Source of the DNA: JBEKTY01 sp049515555
GTDB taxonomy: Bacteria; Planctomycetota; Planctomycetia; Pirellulales; Thermoguttaceae
Direction of reading: 5' to 3'
Length of the DNA: 5,899 nucleotides
Assembly: GCA_049515555.1 (NCBI GenBank)
Contig: JBEKTY010000298.1
Location: 1-5,899, forward strand
Position numbers and translations under genes: made by a program. The notes under the pieces were generated by a model. It saw nothing but the letters and a program-made list of their open reading frames with translations, was not told where the DNA came from and did not search any database. Shown piece by piece: positions 1 through 5,783 of this stretch. Position 1 is the first letter of the stretch; each line of letters opens with the position of its first letter.

Positions 1-121
1 CGACGCGGAAGGCGGTGTGGTCGTTGATCATCACGGCCGAGGCGTTCAGGCGGCGTGAAGCCCGCAAGGCGGTATCCAAGTCCCGCGTGAACACGGCGGC
101 CTGGAAGGCGTAGGGCAGGCC
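1..121 (-). pseudogene. Aldehyde dehydrogenase fragment, N-terminally truncated, running off the left edge
   Basis: Reading the minus strand from 121 to 1 gives an open frame that runs off the window and resembles an internal segment near the C-terminal end of NAD(P)-dependent aldehyde dehydrogenases. It contains LPYAFQAAVFTRDLD followed by a helix and SAVMINDHTAFRV; the family commonly has a G(L/F)QA-V-F-(T/S)-R-D stretch followed by a V-x-(I/V)-N-D/N segment. The several hundred residues expected before this point, including the catalytic Cys and Glu, cannot fit, because btuD ends at 262 and an in-frame TGA lies at 191-193 with no ATG between. The homologous part begins inside a dispersed repeat (102-175), so the break coincides with a repeat end. 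The family match is from recognition only. It could instead be a coincidentally open remnant, but the residue pattern argues against that. Confidence 0.62.
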
Positions 122-175
122 GACGCCCCCGCCGCCGACGACGCCTGGCAGAACGTGCCTATCCTTCCAGGCAGC
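102..175. repeat. Left copy of a ~75-bp dispersed repeat (direct orientation to 5670-5750)
   Basis: This segment aligns along most of its length with 5670-5750 in the same orientation. Shared blocks on the plus strand are TGGAAGGCG, CAG-CCGACGC, CGACGAC-CCTGGC, TGCCTATCCT and AGCC, with a few substitutions and a small indel between them. The first 25 aligned bases have four mismatches by eye. One end overlaps the break in the aldehyde dehydrogenase fragment. The two copies bracket the B12 operon. No coding function is apparent. Confidence 0.7.
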
Positions 176-219
176 CGATGAGCCGTGGCATCAGGAAACT
201 GGCCGCCGCCTTCGCGAAA

Positions 220-240
220 CTTACGGCGGCAAACCGTAAG
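220..240 (-). terminator. Probable terminator hairpin after btuD
   Basis: Some 21 bases downstream of the btuD stop, the transcript can form a perfect 7-bp stem (CTTACGG at 240-234 with CCGTAAG at 226-220) around a 7-base loop, followed by TTTCGCG. The stem is modest and the T-run is only three bases, so it is a plausible but weak Rho-independent terminator for the whole unit. Confidence 0.45.
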
Positions 241-261
241 GCCCGCCTCCTCCCAACCTTG

Positions 262-1080
262 TCAGTCGTGGCGCGGGAAGGCCGATTCATGCTCGGCGCC
301 GGGATGCCGATTGGCGGCGAGAACGACGTGGGGACCGCCAGACACAGGATTACGTCCGATGAGAACGCGCACCCCGTAGACGTTCAGTATCATCTCAGCG
401 GTCAGCACATCCGCCGGTGTTCCTGTGGCCACGACCCGCCCCTGATCCAGCAGGATCAATCGGTCGCAATACTCGGCGGCCAAGTTCAGGTCGTGGAATA
501 CGGCAACCACCGTCAGGCGGGTCCGGCGGCTCAGGTTCCTTATCAGGTTTAGGATGGACAGTTGATGGGCGATGTCGAGATGGCTTGTCGGTTCATCCAA
601 TAGCAGTACCCGCGGCTCCTGGGCGAGGCACATGGCAATGAACGCTCGTTGGCGCTCGCCCCCGCTGATCTCCGTGATCGACCGATCGGCGATGTGCAAG
701 ACATTGGCCAGTTCCATCGCACGTTCGACGATCGCCAAGTCACGCTCGGTTTCGCGGCCGAATCTCGACAAATGGGGCGACCGTCCCATCAGGACCACCT
801 CGCGGACCGAGAATGCCGGCCCGGGCGCAAAGTCCTGCAACAGATGCGCCACACGCTTGGCTACGTCGCGTCTGGCCATCCCTCGCACCTCCCGCCCACC
901 GAGCCATACCTCTCCTTGCCGGACGGACAGTACGCCGCTAATGACACGCAGGAGCGTAGTCTTTCCCGAGCCGTTTGGCCCGATAAGGCCGACGAACTCC
1001 CCGGCGGCGACGTTTACCGCGACGTTCTGCAAGACGAGCCGGCCGGCGTAGCCGGCGCTAATGTTCCGAAGGGAGAGCAT
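262..1080 (-). CDS. btuD: Corrinoid (vitamin B12) ABC transporter, ATP-binding protein BtuD
   Basis: This 272-residue protein is the cytoplasmic ATPase that powers the BtuCDF importer. All nucleotide-binding motifs are present: Walker A GPNGSGKTT (34-42), Q-loop Gln82, ABC signature ISGGERQR (138-145), Walker B VLLLDEP (158-164), D-loop SHLD (166-169) and switch His196. This sequence belongs to the FecE/BtuD/HemV type that pairs with FecCD permeases. Beyond about residue 240 there is a family-variable C-terminal extension ending HESAFPRHD. The ATG at 1080 lies one base after the btuC stop, which implies translational coupling; no strong Shine-Dalgarno sequence precedes it. The family also serves iron siderophores and haem. 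The cobalamin riboswitch at the head of the unit and the BtuF-type binding protein decide for corrinoids. No inactivating substitution is visible. Confidence 0.93.
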   Translation of the reverse strand: MLSLRNISAGYAGRLVLQNVAVNVAAGEFVGLIGPNGSGKTTLLRVISGVLSVRQGEVWLGGREVRGMARRDVAKRVAHLLQDFAPGPAFSVREVVLMGRSPHLSRFGRETERDLAIVERAMELANVLHIADRSITEISGGERQRAFIAMCLAQEPRVLLLDEPTSHLDIAHQLSILNLIRNLSRRTRLTVVAVFHDLNLAAEYCDRLILLDQGRVVATGTPADVLTAEMILNVYGVRVLIGRNPVSGGPHVVLAANRHPGAEHESAFPRHD

Positions 1081-1081
1081 C

Positions 1082-2065
1082 TTAGTCCCAATAGGATGCC
1101 TTTCGTTTCCTCAACAACCCCAAGAAGAACGGGCCGCCGAGCATTGCAGTGATGACGCCGATGGGCACTTCCCGCGGCGCGATGATCGTCCGAGCGACGC
1201 TGTCCGCCAACACCAGAAAGGCCGCGCCGGCCAGGGCGGAGGCCGGCACTAGCCGGCGATGGTCCGGGCCGGCCGCCAGGCGCACCGTATGGGGAACGAT
1301 CAGCCCCACGAAGCCGATCAGTCCGCAGGCGGCGACGGTGGCCCCGGTCATCAGCGACGCCAACAGGAAAAACAGTTTCTTCGTCCGTTCAACGTCAAGG
1401 CCCAAGTGCGCCGCCGGCTCCTCCCCCAGGGCCATGAGGTTCAAATCCCTGGCAAAAAGCATGCTCACCGCGAGTCCGGCCGCGACCACGGCCGCAACGA
1501 CGCGCAGCAATCCCCAATCGAAAACCTGGAGGTTGCCCAGAAGCCACCAAATAACGCTGTGCAATTTCTCCGAAGGTACGACGGACACCACGAACATGAG
1601 AATGCTTCCGAGCACGGCACTTACCACAACACCCGACAAGAGAAGCGTCTGGACAGGCGCGGTTCCGCCGGGCGTTCGGGCCAGGGCATAGACGAGCAGG
1701 ATCGTGGCCAGTGCTCCGGCGAATGCCGTGGCGGGCAGTGTCCAGGCTCCGGCCGTGCTGAGCCCGAGCACGATTGCCAGGGCCGCCCCCAATCCCGCTC
1801 CAGAGGAGACGCCCAGCACATAGGGCTCGGCCAACGGGTTGCGCAGGATCGCCTGGAATATAACACCCGCCGCGGAGAGCCCTGCCCCGGCAACCACGCC
1901 CAGCGCGGTCCGAGCCAGCCGCAGCCGAAAAATGCCCGAGTGCCACAGGTCATTGGTAGGCAGGGGCACGGCCCCGGCAAAAAGCGAAGCCAGGCACGCG
2001 ACCACGAGAGCCAGCAACACGACGCCATGCACGGCCAGGCTCTTCTTGTCGCGGAGACCGGACAT
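1082..2065 (-). CDS. btuC: Corrinoid ABC transporter, permease BtuC (FecCD family)
   Basis: This 327-residue polytopic inner-membrane protein matches the usual length of BtuC (about 326) and should form a homodimeric channel of about ten helices per subunit. FecCD signatures are clear: RNPLAEPYVLGVSSGAGLGA region (75-94), the cytoplasmic coupling segment around ALGEEPAAHLG (212-222), GFVGLIVPH (251-259), and the C-terminal PREVPIGVITAMLGGPFF segment (297-314). Hydrophobic helices can be read at about 12-33, 54-74, 84-103, 109-129, 138-162, 184-204, 231-257, 273-292 and 302-318, with further short ones likely. The ATG at 2065 directly abuts the btuF stop (2066-2068), and btuD follows after one base. 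Together they form a tight F-C-D block. Substrate is inferred from context, since FecCD permeases cannot be separated by substrate by eye. Confidence 0.93.
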   Translation of the reverse strand: MSGLRDKKSLAVHGVVLLALVVACLASLFAGAVPLPTNDLWHSGIFRLRLARTALGVVAGAGLSAAGVIFQAILRNPLAEPYVLGVSSGAGLGAALAIVLGLSTAGAWTLPATAFAGALATILLVYALARTPGGTAPVQTLLLSGVVVSAVLGSILMFVVSVVPSEKLHSVIWWLLGNLQVFDWGLLRVVAAVVAAGLAVSMLFARDLNLMALGEEPAAHLGLDVERTKKLFFLLASLMTGATVAACGLIGFVGLIVPHTVRLAAGPDHRRLVPASALAGAAFLVLADSVARTIIAPREVPIGVITAMLGGPFFLGLLRKRKASYWD

Positions 2066-2965
2066 CTACTGCTTGCCTTTCGGTTTATGGAGACGCACGG
2101 CCAACGCCTTTACTCCGTCGATCAGGCGCGGGCCGGGACGAAACAGCAGGTCGGGTTGGATGTCGTCGATAACCCGCCCGTTCTTCACCGCGGAGATGTC
2201 GGCCCATCCGATGCGTCGAGAGAGTTGCACGGCCGCGTCTCCGGGTCGGCCCATCCGGGCGACGATGATGATGTCCGGGTTCCACTCAATGACTTTCTCC
2301 GGGTTGATGCTTGCGTACGCCTGGGGAATCTCATGCGCCACATTGACACCGCCCGCCCGCGCTATCAGATCGTCCAGAAACGAGGCCCCGCCCGCCGTCA
2401 TCAGGGGATGATCGCCTATCTCCACAAGAACCTTTGGGCGTTGCCGCCGAGGCGCAGCGTTGTTCTGTGCCTTGACAGCTTCAAGTTCGGCCTGCATCCC
2501 CGCAACGACGCCTTGGGCCTGCCGAAGCCTGCCCGCTGCTTCGCCGATCTGCCGGATTGCATCGAACAGTTCCTCGAAGTTGCGGATTCGGACATCCAGT
2601 ACGCGGATGCCGGATCGGCGCAGCACATCGGCAACCTCCTCCCGCTCCAGTCCGGCTGCAATCACAAGATCGGGACTCAGAGCCAGCAATTTTTCCACGT
2701 TCGGCGCGCCGAACTCGCCGACCCGCTCGATGCCCACTGCCGCCGGTGGATAGTCGCAACGGTCCGTCGCACCAACGAGCGATTCTCCCGCGCCCAGCGC
2801 GAAAAGGACTTCCGTTACGCTTGGAGCAAGAGAGACAATCCGCAGCTTGCCGCCCACCGTCCTGTCGGGCGCGGCATCTCGGCCGCACCCGCAAATCGCG
2901 AGTCCTGCGGCGACCAAGAAGATCACTGATACCGTGGTCCGAAGGCTCTTCGGCGTATTATTCAC
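2066..2965 (-). CDS. btuF: Corrinoid-binding lipoprotein BtuF (periplasmic binding protein)
   Basis: This class III (helical-backbone) binding protein captures corrinoid in the periplasm and delivers it to BtuC. I chose the GTG at 2965-2963, giving 299 residues. It puts a short basic N-terminus (NNTPKSLR) before a hydrophobic stretch and a lipobox-like ICGC with likely lipidated Cys27, and a GGGGA sequence lies upstream. An in-frame ATG at 3001 would add 12 residues and spoil the signal peptide. Lobe 1 (about 42-130) carries RIVSLAPSVTEVLFALG, the CDYPP segment at 70-74 typical of the cobalamin branch, and NVEKLLALSPDLVIA. A backbone helix spans about 130-165. Lobe 2 has SINPEKVIEWNPDIIIV (219-235) and ends in RPGPRLIDGV. 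The Glu residues in NVEK and NPEK sit where BtuF contacts arginines of BtuC. Its stop abuts btuC. Confidence 0.92.
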   Translation of the reverse strand: MNNTPKSLRTTVSVIFLVAAGLAICGCGRDAAPDRTVGGKLRIVSLAPSVTEVLFALGAGESLVGATDRCDYPPAAVGIERVGEFGAPNVEKLLALSPDLVIAAGLEREEVADVLRRSGIRVLDVRIRNFEELFDAIRQIGEAAGRLRQAQGVVAGMQAELEAVKAQNNAAPRRQRPKVLVEIGDHPLMTAGGASFLDDLIARAGGVNVAHEIPQAYASINPEKVIEWNPDIIIVARMGRPGDAAVQLSRRIGWADISAVKNGRVIDDIQPDLLFRPGPRLIDGVKALAVRLHKPKGKQ

Positions 2966-3024
2966 GGAGGTTCCCCACACACGCCGCGTTGCCTCCCACA
3001 TTTGCCGTCCGGATGAAAACTGTG

Positions 3025-3066
3025 CCTTCCTTCGCCAAGGCCCACACCGCCCCGGGCGAAGGAGGG
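3025..3066 (-). terminator. Intercistronic hairpin between the PEP-CTERM gene and btuF
   Basis: On the minus strand bases 3066-3055 pair with 3036-3025 in a 12-bp stem with one G-T pair; the inner 8 bp (CCTTCGCC/GGCGAAGG) are perfect. The loop is 18 bases. The stem is followed by CACAGTTTTC, so the T-run is offset by four bases and short. It could attenuate transcription or protect an upstream mRNA end, setting different levels for the surface genes and the btuFCD block. There is no promoter-like sequence obvious between it and btuF. Confidence 0.4.
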
Positions 3067-3085
3067 GCCCTGTGCGCAGCCCGCC

Positions 3086-4186
3086 CTACTTACACTCCTT
3101 TGTGCCGGGGGCCGCCAGTGGCAGGGAAGAACGTCGCTTGTAGCCCGAGGCGGCCCACGCCATGCCGGCCCCGCACAGCAAGGCGAACGTCGAAGGCTCG
3201 GGCGTGGGTTCAAACCTGGCCGCGTTGTACAAAGTGCCCGTCTGCGAGCCGTAGGGCACTTCGAGCACCTCGTTGTCGGCCGGGTCGTAGGTCAGAGCGG
3301 CAAAACCATACTTGCCACCGCTTGGTTGGTCATAGACGATCGTGCCGTTGGGCCGAAAGACCGTAATCCCATCTCCGCCGGAGAACAGATAGCCGTTGCC
3401 GTCAAAGAACATTCCGGCCCCGCTCTGCAAGCCGGTCGCCGTCGAATCGAAGAGCGTGCCTCCGGAGAGAAAGTCGATCGGCTCTCCCGAGTTGTAAGCC
3501 GAGTCGATCTGGTTGAGACTGAAACTGTAGATTTGGCCGGCATTGGGTCCGGCGCCGACGCCAATGTAGACGGTGTAGTTCTTGGGATTGATAGCGATGG
3601 AAGTCGTTGCTCCGGGGTCGTTGATGATGACCGGCACGTTCGACCCGGTCGAGGTATCACAAATGGATACCGAACTGCTTGAATAGCTGCTGTTTCCCTG
3701 GTCCACGAGATACTTCGCACTCGACCCGGTAATGGTCGAGGCGGCGGGCAAGGCGACGGCATCGTAAGCGTAGGGCACACCGCTGCCCGTAACCTGCGCG
3801 GCCGCTCCTCCAGCCGCCGGCATGGTCCACAAGACGCCGTTATAAGTGCCCATGTAAAAGCCGCCGTCGCCGTTGCTCAGCAGCAGGCTTTGTCCGTTTT
3901 GCGAGAAGTTGATCGGTCCCGCATCGGCCGAATTGCCGGCCCTCACCGAACCGATGTTGTTGAAAGTGCCCGTGCCGCCGCTTTGCTTCCAGACGCCGAG
4001 TCCGTCCCAAGCGTAGAGATTGCCGCTCGAATCGTAGCGGAGCGACGTGGAATACGCATTGTTATCGGGGGTCGGTATGGATACGGTTCCCACCGGCGAT
4101 TGAGCGCGGACGGTTCCGCCGAGACAACCGAGGCCCAGGAGCAACGAGGCGAGCGAGGACCGGCAAAGGTTCTTGAAAGTGTTCAT
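3086..4186 (-). CDS. Secreted PEP-CTERM protein with beta-propeller-like repeats; candidate surface corrinoid-binding protein
   Basis: This 366-residue protein starts at the ATG at 4186, preceded by a good GGAGG nine bases upstream; a further in-frame ATG at 4258 lacks the signal-peptide fit. Residues 1-28 form a signal peptide with likely cleavage after TVRA. Degenerate strand-rich units recur at about 48, 92, 141, 196, 257 and 295, with patterns such as RYDSSGNLYAWDG, INPKNYTVYIGV and FFDGNGYLFSGGDG. Their spacing of roughly 40-60 residues is what a six- or seven-bladed beta-propeller would show. The C-terminus has PEPSTFALL (329-337), a hydrophobic segment and KRR (350-352). This is a PEP-CTERM sorting signal processed by an exosortase, followed by an unusual 14-residue tail. 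It lies between the DUF1559 gene and btuF in the riboswitch-led unit. Sorting is well supported; the fold is inferred and B12 binding is a hypothesis. Confidence 0.85.
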   Translation of the reverse strand: MNTFKNLCRSSLASLLLGLGCLGGTVRAQSPVGTVSIPTPDNNAYSTSLRYDSSGNLYAWDGLGVWKQSGGTGTFNNIGSVRAGNSADAGPINFSQNGQSLLLSNGDGGFYMGTYNGVLWTMPAAGGAAAQVTGSGVPYAYDAVALPAASTITGSSAKYLVDQGNSSYSSSSVSICDTSTGSNVPVIINDPGATTSIAINPKNYTVYIGVGAGPNAGQIYSFSLNQIDSAYNSGEPIDFLSGGTLFDSTATGLQSGAGMFFDGNGYLFSGGDGITVFRPNGTIVYDQPSGGKYGFAALTYDPADNEVLEVPYGSQTGTLYNAARFEPTPEPSTFALLCGAGMAWAASGYKRRSSLPLAAPGTKECK

Positions 4187-4270
4187 CAAACGAATCCTCC
4201 ACGAAGTTGCTGAGGTGATCGAAAATATTGGACGGTTCGAGTTCCGGCTTTCGGCCATTAGGACATGCAG

Positions 4271-5245
4271 TCAATACGAGTCGCCACCGACCGCCTCGCC
4301 GCCGTCTCTGGTAATCAAGGCGGTGAGCGTCTCGGCCGAAAGGGAGTTGGTCAAGAAATGGACGGCCCCATCGACGAAGAGCGTGTTCGCTCCGCCGGGG
4401 TGGCTGCTGGAAATCCCCCACGTGCCCGCGATGCCTTTCCCCGGTCCCCGCTTCGTCACGGGCAGGTTGGACCCGTCCGGGCAGACGGAATTCGGGGCGT
4501 TGTATCCGTCGAGCGTATTGATCGCACAGGCAGCCTGGTTATAGTGCGGCCGGCCGTGAATCCACACCCCTCGTCCGAAGTTCACCGTTTCCACGACATC
4601 GATGGTCTGGGAGGTCCCATCGCGGAAGTCGGCGATACACAACTGCTGGCGTTCGGCGAAGCCGCCGTGGTCCTGCAACTGGCCTGCGCCGGGGGCGGCT
4701 GCGAAAAGCGGATTCGCCCCGTTCATGCCGTTGTAGTCGATCACGGCGAACCGCATGCTCGGATCGGCCAGCGGCAGCGAGTGGGGGGCCTTTTGCAGTC
4801 CGTAGACGTGGTTGGACGACGGGCAAAGGTAAACGGAGATAATCGTTTTTCCCAGCGCGACATTCGCGTCTTCGTCGATCGCCAAATCCATCTGGAGACT
4901 CTGGTAGAGGCCGTCCTGCTCAAGGTACGGCAGGATCATGGCGAACACTCCCGGCCGGTACGGCCCGGTGCTGAGGAGGCGTGCCGGAATAGCGTCGGGG
5001 CTCGTCCCGTCCGGGTAACCCTTCAACGCGGTCCCAATGGGAAAGCACTGGTTCGCCCCGTGAAAAGCGTGGAGCGCCAACCCGATCTGTCGCAAATTAT
5101 TACAGCAGGCGACGCGTCTGGCCGCCTCACGCGATGCCTGCACTGCCGGCAACATGAGCCCGATCAGAATGCCGATAATCGTAATGACCACCAGCAATTC
5201 GACGAGCGAAAAAGCCCGCGACCGTGACGGAGAAACGGCAGCCAT
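4271..5245 (-). CDS. DUF1559 pseudopilin-like protein (N-methylation domain), first gene of the B12 riboswitch unit
   Basis: With the ATG at 5245 the protein has 324 residues and a short basic leader (SPSRSR) before a type IV pilin/pseudopilin N-terminus, AFSLVELLVVITIIGILIG (11-29). Cleavage is expected between Ala11 and Phe12; Glu16 is the conserved +5 Glu. Ala at -1 instead of Gly is a mild variant. The helix continues into LPAVQASREAARR, then CNNLRQIGLALHAFH (48-62), which is diagnostic of DUF1559 (SBP_bac_10). The C-terminal SSHPGGANTLFVDGAVHFL (279-297) and TRDGGE (312-317) complete the family pattern, and the length is typical. An in-frame GTG at 5323 would add 26 residues before the leader and fits the pseudopilin class less well. 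No Shine-Dalgarno sequence is seen before 5245. Planctomycetes carry many DUF1559 paralogues of unknown role. This one follows the cobalamin riboswitch directly and is separated by 84 bases from the PEP-CTERM gene. Confidence 0.88.
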   Translation of the reverse strand: MAAVSPSRSRAFSLVELLVVITIIGILIGLMLPAVQASREAARRVACCNNLRQIGLALHAFHGANQCFPIGTALKGYPDGTSPDAIPARLLSTGPYRPGVFAMILPYLEQDGLYQSLQMDLAIDEDANVALGKTIISVYLCPSSNHVYGLQKAPHSLPLADPSMRFAVIDYNGMNGANPLFAAAPGAGQLQDHGGFAERQQLCIADFRDGTSQTIDVVETVNFGRGVWIHGRPHYNQAACAINTLDGYNAPNSVCPDGSNLPVTKRGPGKGIAGTWGISSSHPGGANTLFVDGAVHFLTNSLSAETLTALITRDGGEAVGGDSY

Positions 5246-5365
5246 TTCGGTGTGACGCGCGACCGAGGCCAGTCGTTGCCGCACCTCCGCGCGCACCGGC
5301 GGCGCACGGGAGAAAAGCGGCACGAAAAGCCAGGGTCCGCGAATGCTCCAACGACGCTTTCACGG

Positions 5366-5384
5366 CCTCTGCCCCTCGCAGAGG
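5366..5384 (-). promoter_or_regulatory. Hairpin in the riboswitch expression platform
   Basis: Twelve bases after the aptamer P1 helix ends, the transcript can form a perfect 7-bp stem, CCTCTGC (5384-5378) with GCAGAGG (5372-5366), around a 5-base loop. No U-run follows, so this is not a classic intrinsic terminator. It may be an alternative structure used by the switch. About 120 bases then remain before the chosen start codon. Confidence 0.4.
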
Positions 5385-5396
5385 ACGCCTTGCAAC

Positions 5397-5603
5397 TCGT
5401 TGGTAGGTCTTCTGACTTCCGAGTTCGGTTGGTCCAGCCTTCTCGTCGTCGTGCCGGCAGCGGGCCGGCAATTCTTATGCGACAATGGCTAGGAGATTGG
5501 ACAAACCTTCAAACACTCGGTTACAGCGGCGAGAGGCCGTCCCGGACTTGCACCGGATTCCCTGTACGTCGGCCCTCCCACGGGAGCGGCCGACCACCAA
5601 CGA
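5397..5603 (-). promoter_or_regulatory. Cobalamin riboswitch (class I-like length)
   Basis: This 207-base element is a complete aptamer. P1 pairs TCGTTGGT (5603-5596) with ACCAACGA (5404-5397) and extends inward by a G-T and a G-C pair. Inside are a 5' hairpin at 5569-5593 (TCGGCC/GGCCGA plus CTCCC/GGGAG), the conserved core GAATCCGGTGCAAGTCCGG (5560-5542), the kissing-loop segment GCCGCTGTAACCG (5530-5518; consensus GCCACTGTAA), a GCCGGC/GCCGGC stem (5469-5453), and the B12 box AAGTCAGAAGACCTACC (5418-5402). The family binds adenosylcobalamin or other cobalamins and normally lowers expression when the ligand is abundant. It lies between a promoter and the DUF1559 gene, so it should control the complete unit through btuD. 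Confidence 0.97.
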
Positions 5604-5609
5604 CACGAT

Positions 5610-5645
5610 TGATGTAGATTAAAGCACAACGAATTTGGCTGTCAA
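5610..5645 (-). promoter_or_regulatory. Sigma70-like promoter of the B12 unit
   Basis: The minus strand has a perfect -35 box TTGACA (5645-5640), a 17-base spacer, and a -10 box TTAATC (5622-5617), or TAATCT with 18 bases. Start of transcription near 5610 would place the first base about seven bases ahead of riboswitch P1, the normal arrangement for such a leader. Confidence 0.75.
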
Positions 5646-5669
5646 GTGGGGTCTTTGCGAATTCTTCTT

Positions 5670-5755
5670 GGAAGGCGGAGTACAGCCCGACGCGTCTGCC
5701 ACGGGCGACGACTCCTGGCGGGACTTGCCTATCCTAGGAGCGTAGCAGCCCGCCC
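5670..5755. repeat. Right copy of the dispersed repeat
   Basis: This copy aligns with 102-175 through TGGAAGGCG, CCGACGC, CGACGACTCCTGGC, TGCCTATCCT and AGCAGCC. It also has internal pairing potential (GGCGGG at 5718-5723 with CCCGCC at 5749-5754, and the palindrome CTCCTAGGAG across 5730-5740), so as RNA it could fold into a compact hairpin. It sits just upstream of the promoter. It contains no credible gene. Confidence 0.7.
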
Positions 5756-5780
5756 TCCGTGTGCCGTCCGCAGTTTGCGG
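5755..5780. repeat. Partial palindrome copy plus small hairpin
   Basis: CTCCGTGTGCCG at 5755-5766 is a 12-base exact copy of 5799-5810, one arm of the neighbouring inverted repeat. It is followed by a small hairpin, CCGCA/TGCGG (5768-5780). It looks like a degraded copy of the same palindromic unit. Confidence 0.55.
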
Positions 5781-5783
5781 CAG

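Noticed and set aside
572..1152. Overlapping plus-strand open frames opposite btuD
   Set aside because: They mirror the ATPase codons, have no start context, and encode no known motif.
1259..2929. Long plus-strand open frame of 556 codons
   Set aside because: It lies antisense to btuC and btuF, which have clear family motifs. The translation is low-complexity, rich in Arg, Gln, Gly and His, and has no recognisable domain; long antisense frames are common in GC-rich coding DNA.
2066..3001. ATG at 3001 as the btuF start
   Set aside because: It places 12 extra residues, including two Trp, before the signal peptide; the GTG at 2965 gives a normal lipoprotein leader.
2557..3366. Plus-strand open frame crossing from btuF into the PEP-CTERM gene
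   Set aside because: It is Arg/Pro-rich, spans two genes antisense and an intergenic hairpin, and looks like a composition artefact.
4265..5227. Plus-strand open frame of 320 codons
   Set aside because: It is antisense to the DUF1559 gene, which has diagnostic N- and C-terminal motifs. No domain is recognisable in the plus-strand product.
5252..5617. Plus-strand open frame over the riboswitch
   Set aside because: It is antisense to a structured RNA whose helices and conserved boxes explain the sequence.
5670..5755. Repeat copy considered as a tRNA or small structured RNA gene
   Set aside because: It can fold, but there is no cloverleaf, T-loop sequence or CCA end, and a similar copy at 102-175 shows it is a dispersed repeat.
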